Of a DNA stretch of 19,893 bases, positions 7,623-15,558 are shown piece after piece. Below the pieces are notes generated by a model. The model ran no database searches, was not told where the DNA came from, and worked only from the letters and a program-made list of their open reading frames with translations. This DNA is from Sulfuricella sp035530375. Lineage in GTDB: Bacteria > Pseudomonadota > Gammaproteobacteria > Burkholderiales > Sulfuricellaceae. The stretch lies in contig DATKUY010000055.1 of NCBI GenBank assembly GCA_035530375.1, positions 1 through 19,893 on the forward strand. Reading direction: 5' to 3'. Every line of letters begins with the position of its first letter. Within the stretch, counting starts at the first letter, position 1. A program made the position numbers and the translations under genes.

Positions 7623-8927
7623 ATGAATCGACAAAAAATCGAACCCCAGGGAAAAACCGCAGCCGAAAACAGCGAAAGAGCCTCGTCGCAATTAGAATCC
7701 AGCCAACCCGGCGGCGACTCGCTCATGCTGGAAAGATGGCTGTTGACCAAGGTACTGAAAGCGATGGGCTCGCCCAATGTGCGTTTCGTGCTTTGGGACG
7801 GACAGGAGGTCGGCGTTTCATCGGCACCGGCGGTCGCGAGGATCAGCATCCGCGACCGGGTTTCGTTGCTCAGGCTGGTCGCCAATCCGTGCTTGCAGTT
7901 CGGCGAATTGTACTGTTCCGGCCGGGCCAGAGTGGACGGCGGTTTGCTGAAATTTCTGGAAACCCTTTATCGGGCGCGCTCCCAAGCCCCCACGGGCGGA
8001 TTGTGGCAAGCCATGCTCGACTTTGCCAATCGCCCGCGCTCCAACAGCCCGCAGGCCGCGCGGGAAAACATCCACCACCATTACAACATCGGCAATGATT
8101 TCTACAAGCTTTGGCTTGACGAGCAATTGCTGTATACCTGCGCCTATTTTGCCACCCGGTCGGCGACCCTGGAGCAGGCGCAAATTGCCAAGATGGATCA
8201 TGTCTGCCGCAAATTGTGGCTCAAGCCGGGCGAGCAGGTCGTCGAAGCCGGCTGCGGCTGGGGTGCCCTGGCATTGCACATGGCCAAGCATTACGGTGTG
8301 CGCGTCAGGGCATACAACATCGCCGGGGAACAGCTCGCCTATGCGAGGGAGCGGGCGCGGCGCGAAGGCATGGATGACCGCATCGAGTACATCGAAGGCG
8401 ACTACCGCGATATCGACGGCGAATGCGATGCTTTCGTCTCGGTCGGCATGCTCGAACACGTGGGCGTCGAGCACTACCACACGCTGGGCGGCGTGATTGA
8501 CCGCTGCCTCAGGCAGAATGGCCGTGGCTTGATCCACACCATAGGCGTAAACCAGCCTTCCCTGCTGAATCCATGGATTGAGCGGCACATTTTCCCGGGT
8601 GCCCATCCGCCGAGTCTGGGCGAAATGATGAAGATATTCGAGCCGTCGAACTTTTCCGTGCTGGACGTGGAAAACCTGCGCCAGCATTATGCAAAGACGC
8701 TGGAGCACTGGTTGCACCGTTACGAGGCGGCCGTTCCGAGCGTTAACGAAATGTTCGGCGAAGATTTCGTGCGGGCGTGGCGCCTGTATCTGTCAGGCTC
8801 TTTGGCCGCCTTCACCAGTGGTGAATTGCAATTGTTCCAGGTCGTGTTCGCCCGCGCCGCCGATAACGATATTCCGTGGACACGGGAATACCTTTACGCC
8901 CAGGGACGGGGCGATGGAAAGCTGTGA
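7623..8927 (+). CDS. Cyclopropane-fatty-acyl-phospholipid synthase family methyltransferase
   Basis: 434 residues. Family members transfer the methyl group of S-adenosylmethionine to a cis double bond of membrane phospholipid acyl chains, giving a cyclopropane ring, or a methyl or methylene branch in some relatives. SAM motif I is VVEAGCGWG (206-214). Positions equivalent to the E. coli Cfa catalytic and bicarbonate residues are kept: C173 (LLYTCAYF), E278 (MLEHVG), H305 (GLIHTIG) and Y356 (YAKTL). The N-terminal 35 residues are polar and low in complexity, so translation could also begin at the later ATG (M35). The stretch AYNIAGEQ (230-237) differs from the usual TIS.EQ of E. coli Cfa, pointing to a subfamily. 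It overlaps the next gene by 14 bases, so the two are almost surely co-expressed and act on the same lipid. Confidence 0.85.
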   Translation: MNRQKIEPQGKTAAENSERASSQLESSQPGGDSLMLERWLLTKVLKAMGSPNVRFVLWDGQEVGVSSAPAVARISIRDRVSLLRLVANPCLQFGELYCSGRARVDGGLLKFLETLYRARSQAPTGGLWQAMLDFANRPRSNSPQAARENIHHHYNIGNDFYKLWLDEQLLYTCAYFATRSATLEQAQIAKMDHVCRKLWLKPGEQVVEAGCGWGALALHMAKHYGVRVRAYNIAGEQLAYARERARREGMDDRIEYIEGDYRDIDGECDAFVSVGMLEHVGVEHYHTLGGVIDRCLRQNGRGLIHTIGVNQPSLLNPWIERHIFPGAHPPSLGEMMKIFEPSNFSVLDVENLRQHYAKTLEHWLHRYEAAVPSVNEMFGEDFVRAWRLYLSGSLAAFTSGELQLFQVVFARAADNDIPWTREYLYAQGRGDGKL

Positions 8928-10032
8928 CGTCTTGATTGTGGGGGGCGGGCCGGCGGGCTCCACCTGTGCCTGGGAGTTGCGGCGCCACGGCCTGGACGTG
9001 CTGGTGCTGGACTCCATGCTCTTTCCCAGGGACAAGGTATGTGCCGGCTGGATTACACCCGCCGTGCTCGACACCCTGCAGATCGACAGCGCCGATTATG
9101 CCTCCGGCAGGGTACTGCAGCCGATCACCGGGTTTCGCACCGGGGTCATCGACAGGTCCGAGGTGGAAACAGCCTACAGCCGCGTCGTGAGCTACGGCAT
9201 CCGCCGCTGCGAGTTCGATCATTACCTGCTCCAGCGCTCGGGGGCGCGCCTGCGTCTGGGGGAACCGCTGCGCTCCATCGAGCGGAGCAATGGCGGCTGG
9301 AACGCCAACGGCACAATCCAGGCTAAAATGCTGGTCGGCGCCGGGGGGCATTCCTGTCCGGTGGCGCGGCTTCTCGGTGCGCAACTCGGCGCGCAACAGT
9401 CCCTCGTCGTGGCGCAGGAGGCCGAATTCCCGCTCGATGCCGCGCAAGCGCGAGCATGCCGGGTGCAGCCGCAAACCCCGGAGCTGTTTTTCTGCCGGGA
9501 TCTCAAGGGCTATGGGTGGTGCTTCCGCAAGGGCGACCATCTCAATATCGGCTTGGGGCGGAACGATAGCCGCCACCTGTCGGAACATTTGGCGGCTTTC
9601 TGCGATTTTCTGAAAAGACGCGGCAAGTTTACCGCCGACATCCCGAACGAATTCCATGGGCACGCCTATTTGCTCCACGGCCACGGTACGCGCAAATTGC
9701 TGGACGACGGGGCGCTGCTCATCGGCGATGCGGCGGGACTAGCCTGCCCGCAAAGCGGTGAAGGCATCCGCACGGCCGTGGAATCCGCCCTGCTGGCGGC
9801 GCAGAGCATTATCGAAGCGGACAGGGATTACCGGAAAGAGCGCCTCGTATCCTATCCTCAGCGTTTGCAGGCGCGCTTCGGACCCGCCAAATCCGCCGAC
9901 GCGAGCATATTGCCTCAGCGGTTGCAGCGCTTCATCGGCGGCAAACTGCTGGCCAATGCATGGTTCACCCGGCACATCGTGCTTGACCGCTGGTTCCTGC
10001 ATGCTCAGCGCCACGCCTTGCGAACTTCCTGA
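8914..10032 (+). CDS. FAD-dependent oxidoreductase, geranylgeranyl reductase-like
   Basis: 372 residues, starting at the ATG at 8914 inside the end of the preceding gene (14-base overlap; purine-rich AGGGACGGGG just upstream). It has an N-terminal Rossmann FAD motif GGGPAG (10-15) with acidic D33 ending the second strand, and CAGWITPAVL (43-52). KGYGWCFRKGDHLNIGLG (198-215) is typical of geranylgeranyl reductases. The second FAD motif LLIGDAAGLACPQSGEGI lies at about 268-285. Relatives reduce isoprenoid C=C bonds in chlorophyll, archaeal lipids or quinones. There are no photosynthesis or archaeal-lipid genes nearby. The overlap with a Cfa-type methyltransferase suggests the substrate is a methylated fatty-acyl lipid intermediate. 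The substrate is unknown. It converges on the glycosyltransferase gene, leaving a 23-base gap without an evident terminator. Confidence 0.82.
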   Translation: MESCDVLIVGGGPAGSTCAWELRRHGLDVLVLDSMLFPRDKVCAGWITPAVLDTLQIDSADYASGRVLQPITGFRTGVIDRSEVETAYSRVVSYGIRRCEFDHYLLQRSGARLRLGEPLRSIERSNGGWNANGTIQAKMLVGAGGHSCPVARLLGAQLGAQQSLVVAQEAEFPLDAAQARACRVQPQTPELFFCRDLKGYGWCFRKGDHLNIGLGRNDSRHLSEHLAAFCDFLKRRGKFTADIPNEFHGHAYLLHGHGTRKLLDDGALLIGDAAGLACPQSGEGIRTAVESALLAAQSIIEADRDYRKERLVSYPQRLQARFGPAKSADASILPQRLQRFIGGKLLANAWFTRHIVLDRWFLHAQRHALRTS

Positions 10033-10055
10033 CCGGCCCGGCAAAACTTCCGGAA

Positions 10056-11264
10056 TTATTTGTTATCTTCATCCACGGCCATTTTCAACATCTCGAAAAT
10101 GTCTGGAATGGCCGTGCTCACCCGGTTCCAGTTCGGAATGAGCGGGGTGGTCATGGGGTTATCCATGAATACCTGCGTTGCCATGGCGATGGCTCTGGTA
10201 AAGGCTTCCACCGCCATGGCCTCCTCGTGGCGGTCAAACTTGAGACCGTTGATCGCCGCATCCGCCTCGTATTTCATGATCGTGTCTTCGGCTTGCCGCA
10301 GGTAGGATACGAGCAGGGATTTGAACAGGCCATCCGAAAACACCACGCCCTCCGATGCCAGAGTTCGGAAGATGGATTTGCAGATGTCGACGGTCATCTT
10401 CATCAGGCCTTTATCGGCGTCATCGGCAGAAAGGATCTGATGCTTATGCTCGTAGTTGTCGGCGATATCCACCTGGCAAACCCGGCGCGGCGAATAGTTG
10501 CGGTACACCTCGGCCAGGGAGCCCACCTCCAGCCCCCAGTCCCACGGGATCCGGTTCACCCGTGCCAGATCGGTGATCATGCAGAATTCCCCGGCGAGGG
10601 GATAGCGGAAGCTGTCGAGAAAAGCGAGAAAGCCATGAGGCCCGATGAGCTGCTGGAGGACCCTGACCAGAGGCGTCACCAATAGCCGGGTAACCCGCCC
10701 GTTCATTTTGCTGGATACCCGACTGTAGTAGCCCTTGCAGAACACATAGTTCAGATTCGGATTGACCACGGGGTAGCACAATCTCGCCAGCAGTTCGCGG
10801 CTGTAGGTGACAATGTCGCAATCATGCAGGGCGATGACGTCGGACTTTCCCCGTGCGAGCACATAGCCGTAGGCGAGCCAGGCGGAGCGCCCCTTGCCGC
10901 GCTCGCCGACATTGAACCCGTTCCTGGCGAAGGTTTCATATATTTCGGTTATCCTTCTGCCGTCGTTGTGGATAATGCGGACATCCGTGGAAATCGGCGA
11001 CATGAACTCGCGCACCCGCTGAAAATCCTTCTCCGATGCCTTGTCCAGCACCAGCACGACTTCATTCAGATACTTTACCTTGGCGAGTTCCTGGACGATT
11101 CCCGGCATGGCCGGCCCCTCGAACTCCGAATAAAGCGCCGGCAGCGCCAAGGCCACCGGCCGGGTCTTCGAAAAGCCGTATAGCTCGGTCTCCAGCCGCT
11201 CGAGCGATGGCTTGCCGAGTTGATGGAGAGTCGTAATGACGCCGGACTGGTAAAAATCGGACAT
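10056..11264 (-). CDS. gpgS: GpgS-like glycosyltransferase (probable glucosyl-3-phosphoglycerate synthase)
   Basis: 402 residues. The family transfers glucose from a nucleotide sugar to 3-phosphoglycerate, the first step of glucosylglycerate synthesis. Visible marks of the GpgS (GT81-like) GT-A fold are as follows. The nucleotide-sugar/metal DXD is HDCD (147-150). GKGRSAWLA is at 123-131. PLAGEF (222-227) corresponds to the PLGGE of mycobacterial GpgS. WDWGLEVGSLAEVY (241-254) corresponds to YGVEIGLL. HKH (273-275) is the probable third metal ligand. The start has GGAGG 7 bases upstream. It is the last gene of a five-gene minus-strand operon, 14 bases after the MscS-related gene. GalU in the same operon argues for UDP-glucose as donor. 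Mannosyl-3-phosphoglycerate synthase activity is the main alternative. Confidence 0.75.
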   Translation of the reverse strand: MSDFYQSGVITTLHQLGKPSLERLETELYGFSKTRPVALALPALYSEFEGPAMPGIVQELAKVKYLNEVVLVLDKASEKDFQRVREFMSPISTDVRIIHNDGRRITEIYETFARNGFNVGERGKGRSAWLAYGYVLARGKSDVIALHDCDIVTYSRELLARLCYPVVNPNLNYVFCKGYYSRVSSKMNGRVTRLLVTPLVRVLQQLIGPHGFLAFLDSFRYPLAGEFCMITDLARVNRIPWDWGLEVGSLAEVYRNYSPRRVCQVDIADNYEHKHQILSADDADKGLMKMTVDICKSIFRTLASEGVVFSDGLFKSLLVSYLRQAEDTIMKYEADAAINGLKFDRHEEAMAVEAFTRAIAMATQVFMDNPMTTPLIPNWNRVSTAIPDIFEMLKMAVDEDNK

Positions 11265-11278
11265 GGCTAATCCTCCAA

Positions 11279-11983
11279 TTAGATGTGCTCGATGTCATCC
11301 CCGGTTTCTGCTGCACGGCTCTCCTTGTTTTCCCTTTCGATCATCCGTTTTGCCGCATCGATGCCGCCCACGCCGAAAGAGATGGAAAGCGCCACCACGA
11401 TTCCGCCGAAGATGATCGAAAAGGCAGCGAGCACGATGCTGGGCGCAATCTGGAGCTGCTCCATGACCATGGCCAGAATCAGGACCGTCAGCAGGGTGCG
11501 GATGGCCTCGGCAAGGAGCTTGGCGTAGTGATAACCGCTGTTTACCGCGGCGATTAATACCCCCCGGCTAATGAACCCGGCAAGCACATAGCCGATAATC
11601 AGGATCATCGCAGCGGAAAACACGCGGGGCATGTAACTGAAGAATTGCTCGACCAGATTGTCGATCGTCGGGATCTTGAGGGCGCTCAGGCCGATCATCA
11701 GCGTGACGATAATCAACAGCCAGAAAACGATTGCGCCGAGGATGGCGGAGGGCTTGGCCCACAGATCGCCCTTGCGCATGAGTTTGGTAAACCCCATCCG
11801 GTCCGACCAGCTATCGAAGTCGATGGCTGTCAGGGATTTGACCAGAATGATTTTGATGATCTTGGCCAGAACGACTCCTGATGCCATGATGACCAGCATG
11901 GCCAGAAGGTTGGGCAGGAAAACCTTGAACTTCAGAAAAACCTCTTGCAGGGGCTCGAGTATCAGGCTCAGAAAATCTGTCAT
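11279..11983 (-). CDS. Small MscS-related membrane protein (TM-helix type)
   Basis: 234 residues with about five hydrophobic segments (roughly 22-45, 80-103, 119-142, 159-176 and 180-205). They follow the pattern of the conserved-TM-helix repeats found in MscS-like channels. The last segment with its Gly/Ala-rich tail (AFSIIFGGIVVALSISFGVG, then GIDAAKRMIE) resembles an MscS pore-lining TM3. The protein stops soon after, so the cytoplasmic beta and alpha/beta cage domains of MscS are absent. The C-terminus is short and charged. A good AGGAG lies 8 bases before the start. It sits between two glycosyltransferase genes with gaps of 18 and 14 bases. In an operon for a compatible solute, a solute-release or osmosensing role is natural, but whether this protein conducts anything is not evident from sequence. 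Confidence 0.75.
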   Translation of the reverse strand: MTDFLSLILEPLQEVFLKFKVFLPNLLAMLVIMASGVVLAKIIKIILVKSLTAIDFDSWSDRMGFTKLMRKGDLWAKPSAILGAIVFWLLIIVTLMIGLSALKIPTIDNLVEQFFSYMPRVFSAAMILIIGYVLAGFISRGVLIAAVNSGYHYAKLLAEAIRTLLTVLILAMVMEQLQIAPSIVLAAFSIIFGGIVVALSISFGVGGIDAAKRMIERENKESRAAETGDDIEHI

Positions 11984-12001
11984 GATTCATTCTCCTCAAC
12001 G

Positions 12002-13264
12002 TTATTTCCAACGGGTTACCAGGTAGTTCTTGTGGTTCTCAAACTCCATGCAAAGCTTCTCGATTTCGGCTTCCGCCTCGGCCGCTTCCATGTGTTCGGC
12101 GGCCAGGATGAAAGAAGCCGTTTTTCCGACATAAAGCGGCGTCAGGGACTTGATCAGGTGCTCTGCCGGCAGCTTTTTCTGGTGGAAGGCGATGGCGTAG
12201 TCATAGATGACCCGCGTCCACAAGCTGAGGGGAAAGTTGAATTCGCCATCGCTCAGGGCGCCCAGCCGCTCCACCTCCTTGAAATCGCCGGCACCGAGGA
12301 TGTCGAGCCAAATCTCGTGCAGGTTGTTAAGGCCTTCGCGAAACAGGTTTACCATCCTTGCGGTATTGACGTTGACGTGCTCAAGCCCGACGGTGTATTC
12401 GAAGCCGAAGGTCGTTACCGGCTCGGAGTCGCGGACCGGCATCCATACATCAGTGTAGTTCTCCATCAGGTCGAAAGTGGCGCTCACCACCTGATAGAGC
12501 ATGTTGCTCAGATCGGTGCCCGGATCCTTGGCATCGTGAATTTTGGCGCCGAGAAAGGATTGCGCGACCTTGAAGCCATTTGCAATCGCCGTCGTGGTCA
12601 TCCAGATGTCGATGCCGAAGCGCGCGACATCCGATTGCCACACGTCCTTGGTCAGATAGAACTGCGCCAGCTTGCCGGAAAAACCGAAATCCCCGCCGAT
12701 CGGCTGCCGCACGCGCTTGCCATAGAGCGTGCGGGTGAGGGGATAGACGATGCTGTTGGTGATCGTCCCGTCGAACTTGTGCCGGTGGTAAAGCGGGGCA
12801 ACGTAGTCGAAGCCGCCGTTCAGTACCGGTGTCACGAGCAGTTCGATCCACTCGGGCGTAATGCTTCTGAGGTCGGAATCGACCACCACGCATGCCTTCG
12901 CATCCAGTATTTGGGCGATCTCGAAGATGGACCGGAATGCGCTGCCCTTGCCGGGGATGCCCGAATAGGGGAAGGCGATCTTGGAGATGGGCTCTACCCG
13001 ATGATGCAGGAGGATCGCGTTGAAATCTTCGACGGCGGCGTTCCGCACCACTTCCATGGTGCCGTCGCTTGAGCCGCCGTCGGAATTCACGATCACTGCC
13101 TTGTGGGCGGGGAAATACTTGGCAAGGCCCGCCTGTACCGCACGAACCACATGGCCGATGGTTCGTGCATTATTGAAGCTCGGGATGCCGACAACGATAT
13201 CGGCAGACCCGATTTTCTCGAGCTGATCGTGCACTTCTGCTCTCAAGGTCACGACATTTGGCAT
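12002..13264 (-). CDS. GT2-like glycosyltransferase of glycosylglycerate pathway
   Basis: 420 residues, GT-A fold. It begins with a typical nucleotide-binding strand IVVGIPSFNNARTIGHVV (23-40), followed by NSDGGSSDGT (60-69), GIPGKGSAF (102-110), and the metal motif VVDSDL (127-132). The acceptor region has RQPIGGDFGFSG (186-197) and FGIDIWMTT (216-224), with AKIHDAKDP (240-248) supplying a likely metal-binding His. This layout resembles mannosylglycerate synthase-like (GT78) and GpgS-like enzymes. The second half is helical. GGAGGG precedes the start by about 9 bases. It lies 21 bases after the phosphatase-kinase fusion and 18 bases before the MscS-related gene. It may add a second sugar to glucosylglycerate or its phosphate, or make the glycoside directly from glycerate. 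Donor and acceptor cannot be told from sequence. Confidence 0.75.
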   Translation of the reverse strand: MPNVVTLRAEVHDQLEKIGSADIVVGIPSFNNARTIGHVVRAVQAGLAKYFPAHKAVIVNSDGGSSDGTMEVVRNAAVEDFNAILLHHRVEPISKIAFPYSGIPGKGSAFRSIFEIAQILDAKACVVVDSDLRSITPEWIELLVTPVLNGGFDYVAPLYHRHKFDGTITNSIVYPLTRTLYGKRVRQPIGGDFGFSGKLAQFYLTKDVWQSDVARFGIDIWMTTTAIANGFKVAQSFLGAKIHDAKDPGTDLSNMLYQVVSATFDLMENYTDVWMPVRDSEPVTTFGFEYTVGLEHVNVNTARMVNLFREGLNNLHEIWLDILGAGDFKEVERLGALSDGEFNFPLSLWTRVIYDYAIAFHQKKLPAEHLIKSLTPLYVGKTASFILAAEHMEAAEAEAEIEKLCMEFENHKNYLVTRWK

Positions 13265-13285
13265 CCGGATGATCCCTCCGATTCT

Positions 13286-15481
13286 TTAATTACGAGTTAT
13301 GGTCGCGCCTGTCAGACGGGTTCCTTTGCCAACCGTTATGATCTGAAGGTCCATGACGTTGGTTCCCGTCGGCCCGGTCATGAAATGACTGTGTTCCCCC
13401 GATAATGCGTCGAACTGATGAAAAAATCCATAGGAGTCGTTGTCGTCGAGGTATGCGGCAGGCTCTATCCCGAGTCGGTGCGCCCGTGCGGCCGTGTTGC
13501 CATCGACGATTGCGCCTGCCGCATCGGTCGGTCCGTCGCCGCCGTCCGTGCCGGCGGAAAGCAGGGTTATGCCTTCCAGACCTTCGATCGCCAAAGCAAA
13601 TGCCAGGGCCAGTTCCTGGTTTCTGCCGCCTTTTCCCGTTCCCTTGACGGTGACCGTGGTCTCGCCGCCGGACAGCAGGCAGCGCCGTTCATCCGCTTTC
13701 AAACCGGCGTGGGCGATGCGTGCGGTTTGCGCCAGGAAGCTTGCGGCGTCGCGCGCCTCGCCCTGAAGTTCGGCAGTGACGATTTCCGCAGCAAACCCGA
13801 GTTGCCGGGATTTCTCTTCCGCCGCCGCCAAAGCGCGCCTGATTCCGCCGACGATCACGTTCCGGGTTGCAAGCAGGCAGGGGGCGCCGTCTTTCACCGT
13901 TTCGGGGGCTAACCCCGTCATTCCCTGTTGCAAATGACTCGCGACGCGCAAGGGTATTTTTTCCTTCAGCCTGTATTTTTCGATCACCGACCAGGCATCG
14001 GCAAAGCTCGCGCCATCCGCTGCGGTCGGCCCTGATGCGATCACGTCGAGGCGGTCGCCGATGACGTCGGAGAGTATCATCGTCACCATCTGCGCCGGGT
14101 AGGCGGCCTGCGCAAGCCGGCCGCCCTTGACGGCCGAAAGGTGCTTGCGCACGGCGTTCAGCTCGCCGATAGAAGCGCCCGCTTTCAGCAGCAAAGAGGT
14201 TACCTCCTGCTTGTCCTGCAGCGTCACGCCTGCGGCGGGGGCGACCAGCAGCGCCGACGCGCCGCCCGAGAGCAGGCAAACAACCAGCGTTTTCTCGTCG
14301 GCGCCCCGCATCATTTCCAATATTTTCTGCGCACCCTCGACCCCGGCTTCGTTCGGCACGGGGTGGGAAGCCTCTATCTGCTCAACGATGCCAAGCTTTG
14401 CGGTGTGGCCTTGTTTCACGACAACCAGCCCGGCGGCAATCCGTTCGCCGAGCAACGCCTCGATGGCCAATGCCATGCGCGCCGTGGCTTTTCCGGCGCC
14501 GACCACGACGATGCGGTTGAATGCGTCGAGACGGTAGGCAGCATCGGCAACGGACAGGCAGTTGTCCGTAATTCTTGCGGTGTCGAGCACGGCCCGGTAG
14601 GGATCGACTGCAGCAAGGGCGGCGTTGAAAATATCGGTCAGGTCTTTTTGCTCGCCGGATGGCGGTGTTTCCGTTCCGGCATTTGCGCCAGACAGCAACT
14701 GCAGCACCGCTTCATTCCAGCCCTGCGGGCCGGGGCTTTGCGTCCTTATCAGGCCGGCCATGTCAAGGCGGGAATCGAAACTTCCGTCCCCGTGCCGGAT
14801 CAGTACCGGGCGGTCGACAGCATGGAGCAATGGCAGGTCGTTCAGGCTGTCGCCCAGGCCGATGCTTGCGACAGCGCCATATTCCTGCGCGTAGAGCGCC
14901 TTCAGGAGATTCACGGCGCGCCCCTTGTCGTGCCTGCCCATGATGTGGAAAATCCGGCCCTGAGTCCAGCACAGGCCGGCGGCTTCTATTGCCCGCAGAA
15001 AGCCTTCGTCAGTCGCGCCCTCGAAAATGAATGGTTCGTCGAAATCGCGTTGTTTCGCCAGGCCGGCCTCGTCGTCGGAGAGCCCCGTCAGGGCGGCGAC
15101 CTCCGCTGCGCTCATGTCCGCGAAACCGCGCACTCTGGCCCCGGTCTGTTCCCGCAGGGCGACGAAGTGCCGCCTGATTTCCGCATAGGGGGCGCCGAGC
15201 GTGATGCGCCGATAGGCGTTAACCTCCTCTGCATCGACAGGTGCGGAGAAATAACCCTGCGGAATAAATATCCCGCCGCCGTTTTCAGAAATGAAAGGAT
15301 GGGTGTTGTGCATGCGCTGGCGACAAGCCACTATCTCCGCGCGGGTCTTGCTGGAACAGAGAACCAGCGGAATGCCGCGTTCCTGTATCAGGTTTAAGGC
15401 GGGTAAAGCGTCATCGAAGGAATATCCCACCGAATCGAGTAATGTTCCGTCCAGGTCGGTAAATATAAGGGTTTTCTGCAT
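13286..15481 (-). CDS. Fusion of MpgP-like HAD phosphatase and MOFRL-type glycerate kinase
   Basis: 731 residues in one uninterrupted frame with two enzyme domains. Residues 1 to about 263 form a HAD-IIB phosphatase of the mannosyl-3-phosphoglycerate phosphatase kind: FTDLDGTLLD (nucleophile D9, acid D11), ENGGGIFIP (66-74), HDKGRAV (K186) and GLGDSLNDLPLL (D211, D215). A polar linker follows (about 264-280, with GTETPPSGEQKD). Residues 281-731 form a GckA/TtuD-type glycerate 2-kinase (DUF4147 plus MOFRL): VVVGAGKATARMA (325-337), LLSGGASALL (403-412), LSGGETTVTVKGTGKGGRNQ (603-622), SAGTDGGDGPTDAAGA (642-657) and a C-terminal MTGPTGTNVMDL. Both active sites look intact. The N-half would dephosphorylate glucosyl-3-phosphoglycerate. 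The C-half would phosphorylate free glycerate (usually at O2). AAGG precedes the ATG at a short distance. It is the second gene of the operon, 77 bases after galU. Confidence 0.88.
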   Translation of the reverse strand: MQKTLIFTDLDGTLLDSVGYSFDDALPALNLIQERGIPLVLCSSKTRAEIVACRQRMHNTHPFISENGGGIFIPQGYFSAPVDAEEVNAYRRITLGAPYAEIRRHFVALREQTGARVRGFADMSAAEVAALTGLSDDEAGLAKQRDFDEPFIFEGATDEGFLRAIEAAGLCWTQGRIFHIMGRHDKGRAVNLLKALYAQEYGAVASIGLGDSLNDLPLLHAVDRPVLIRHGDGSFDSRLDMAGLIRTQSPGPQGWNEAVLQLLSGANAGTETPPSGEQKDLTDIFNAALAAVDPYRAVLDTARITDNCLSVADAAYRLDAFNRIVVVGAGKATARMALAIEALLGERIAAGLVVVKQGHTAKLGIVEQIEASHPVPNEAGVEGAQKILEMMRGADEKTLVVCLLSGGASALLVAPAAGVTLQDKQEVTSLLLKAGASIGELNAVRKHLSAVKGGRLAQAAYPAQMVTMILSDVIGDRLDVIASGPTAADGASFADAWSVIEKYRLKEKIPLRVASHLQQGMTGLAPETVKDGAPCLLATRNVIVGGIRRALAAAEEKSRQLGFAAEIVTAELQGEARDAASFLAQTARIAHAGLKADERRCLLSGGETTVTVKGTGKGGRNQELALAFALAIEGLEGITLLSAGTDGGDGPTDAAGAIVDGNTAARAHRLGIEPAAYLDDNDSYGFFHQFDALSGEHSHFMTGPTGTNVMDLQIITVGKGTRLTGATITRN

Positions 15482-15519
15482 CCGCCTTTTTCCGATGTTG
15501 TTTTATTGCTTACTGAGTG

Positions 15520-15551
15520 TTTCGACAGCCTGCTCGTGTCGCAGGCCGAAA
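15520..15551 (-). promoter_or_regulatory. Hairpin between galU and the fusion gene
   Basis: Two stacked helices, TTTCG/CGAAA (15520-15524 with 15547-15551) and GCCTGC/GCAGGC (15528-15533 with 15541-15546), share a 7-base loop, with a 3-base bulge on one arm. No T-run follows in the transcribed direction. It may be an attenuator or an RNA-processing site separating galU from the downstream genes. Confidence 0.35.
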
Positions 15552-15558
15552 AGCCGCA

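Noticed and set aside
8689..8913. Upstream extension of the flavoprotein frame into the methyltransferase gene
   Set aside because: The FAD motif begins at the ATG at 8914. The extension is Arg/Cys/Pro-rich and out of frame with real coding.
11945..13072. A 375-residue open frame on the plus strand
   Set aside because: It is antisense to the GT2-like transferase and the start of the MscS-related gene. Its low-complexity composition is typical of a shadow frame.
14141..15397. A 418-residue open frame on the plus strand
   Set aside because: It is antisense to the phosphatase-kinase fusion, which has clear motifs. There is no ribosome binding site or family match.
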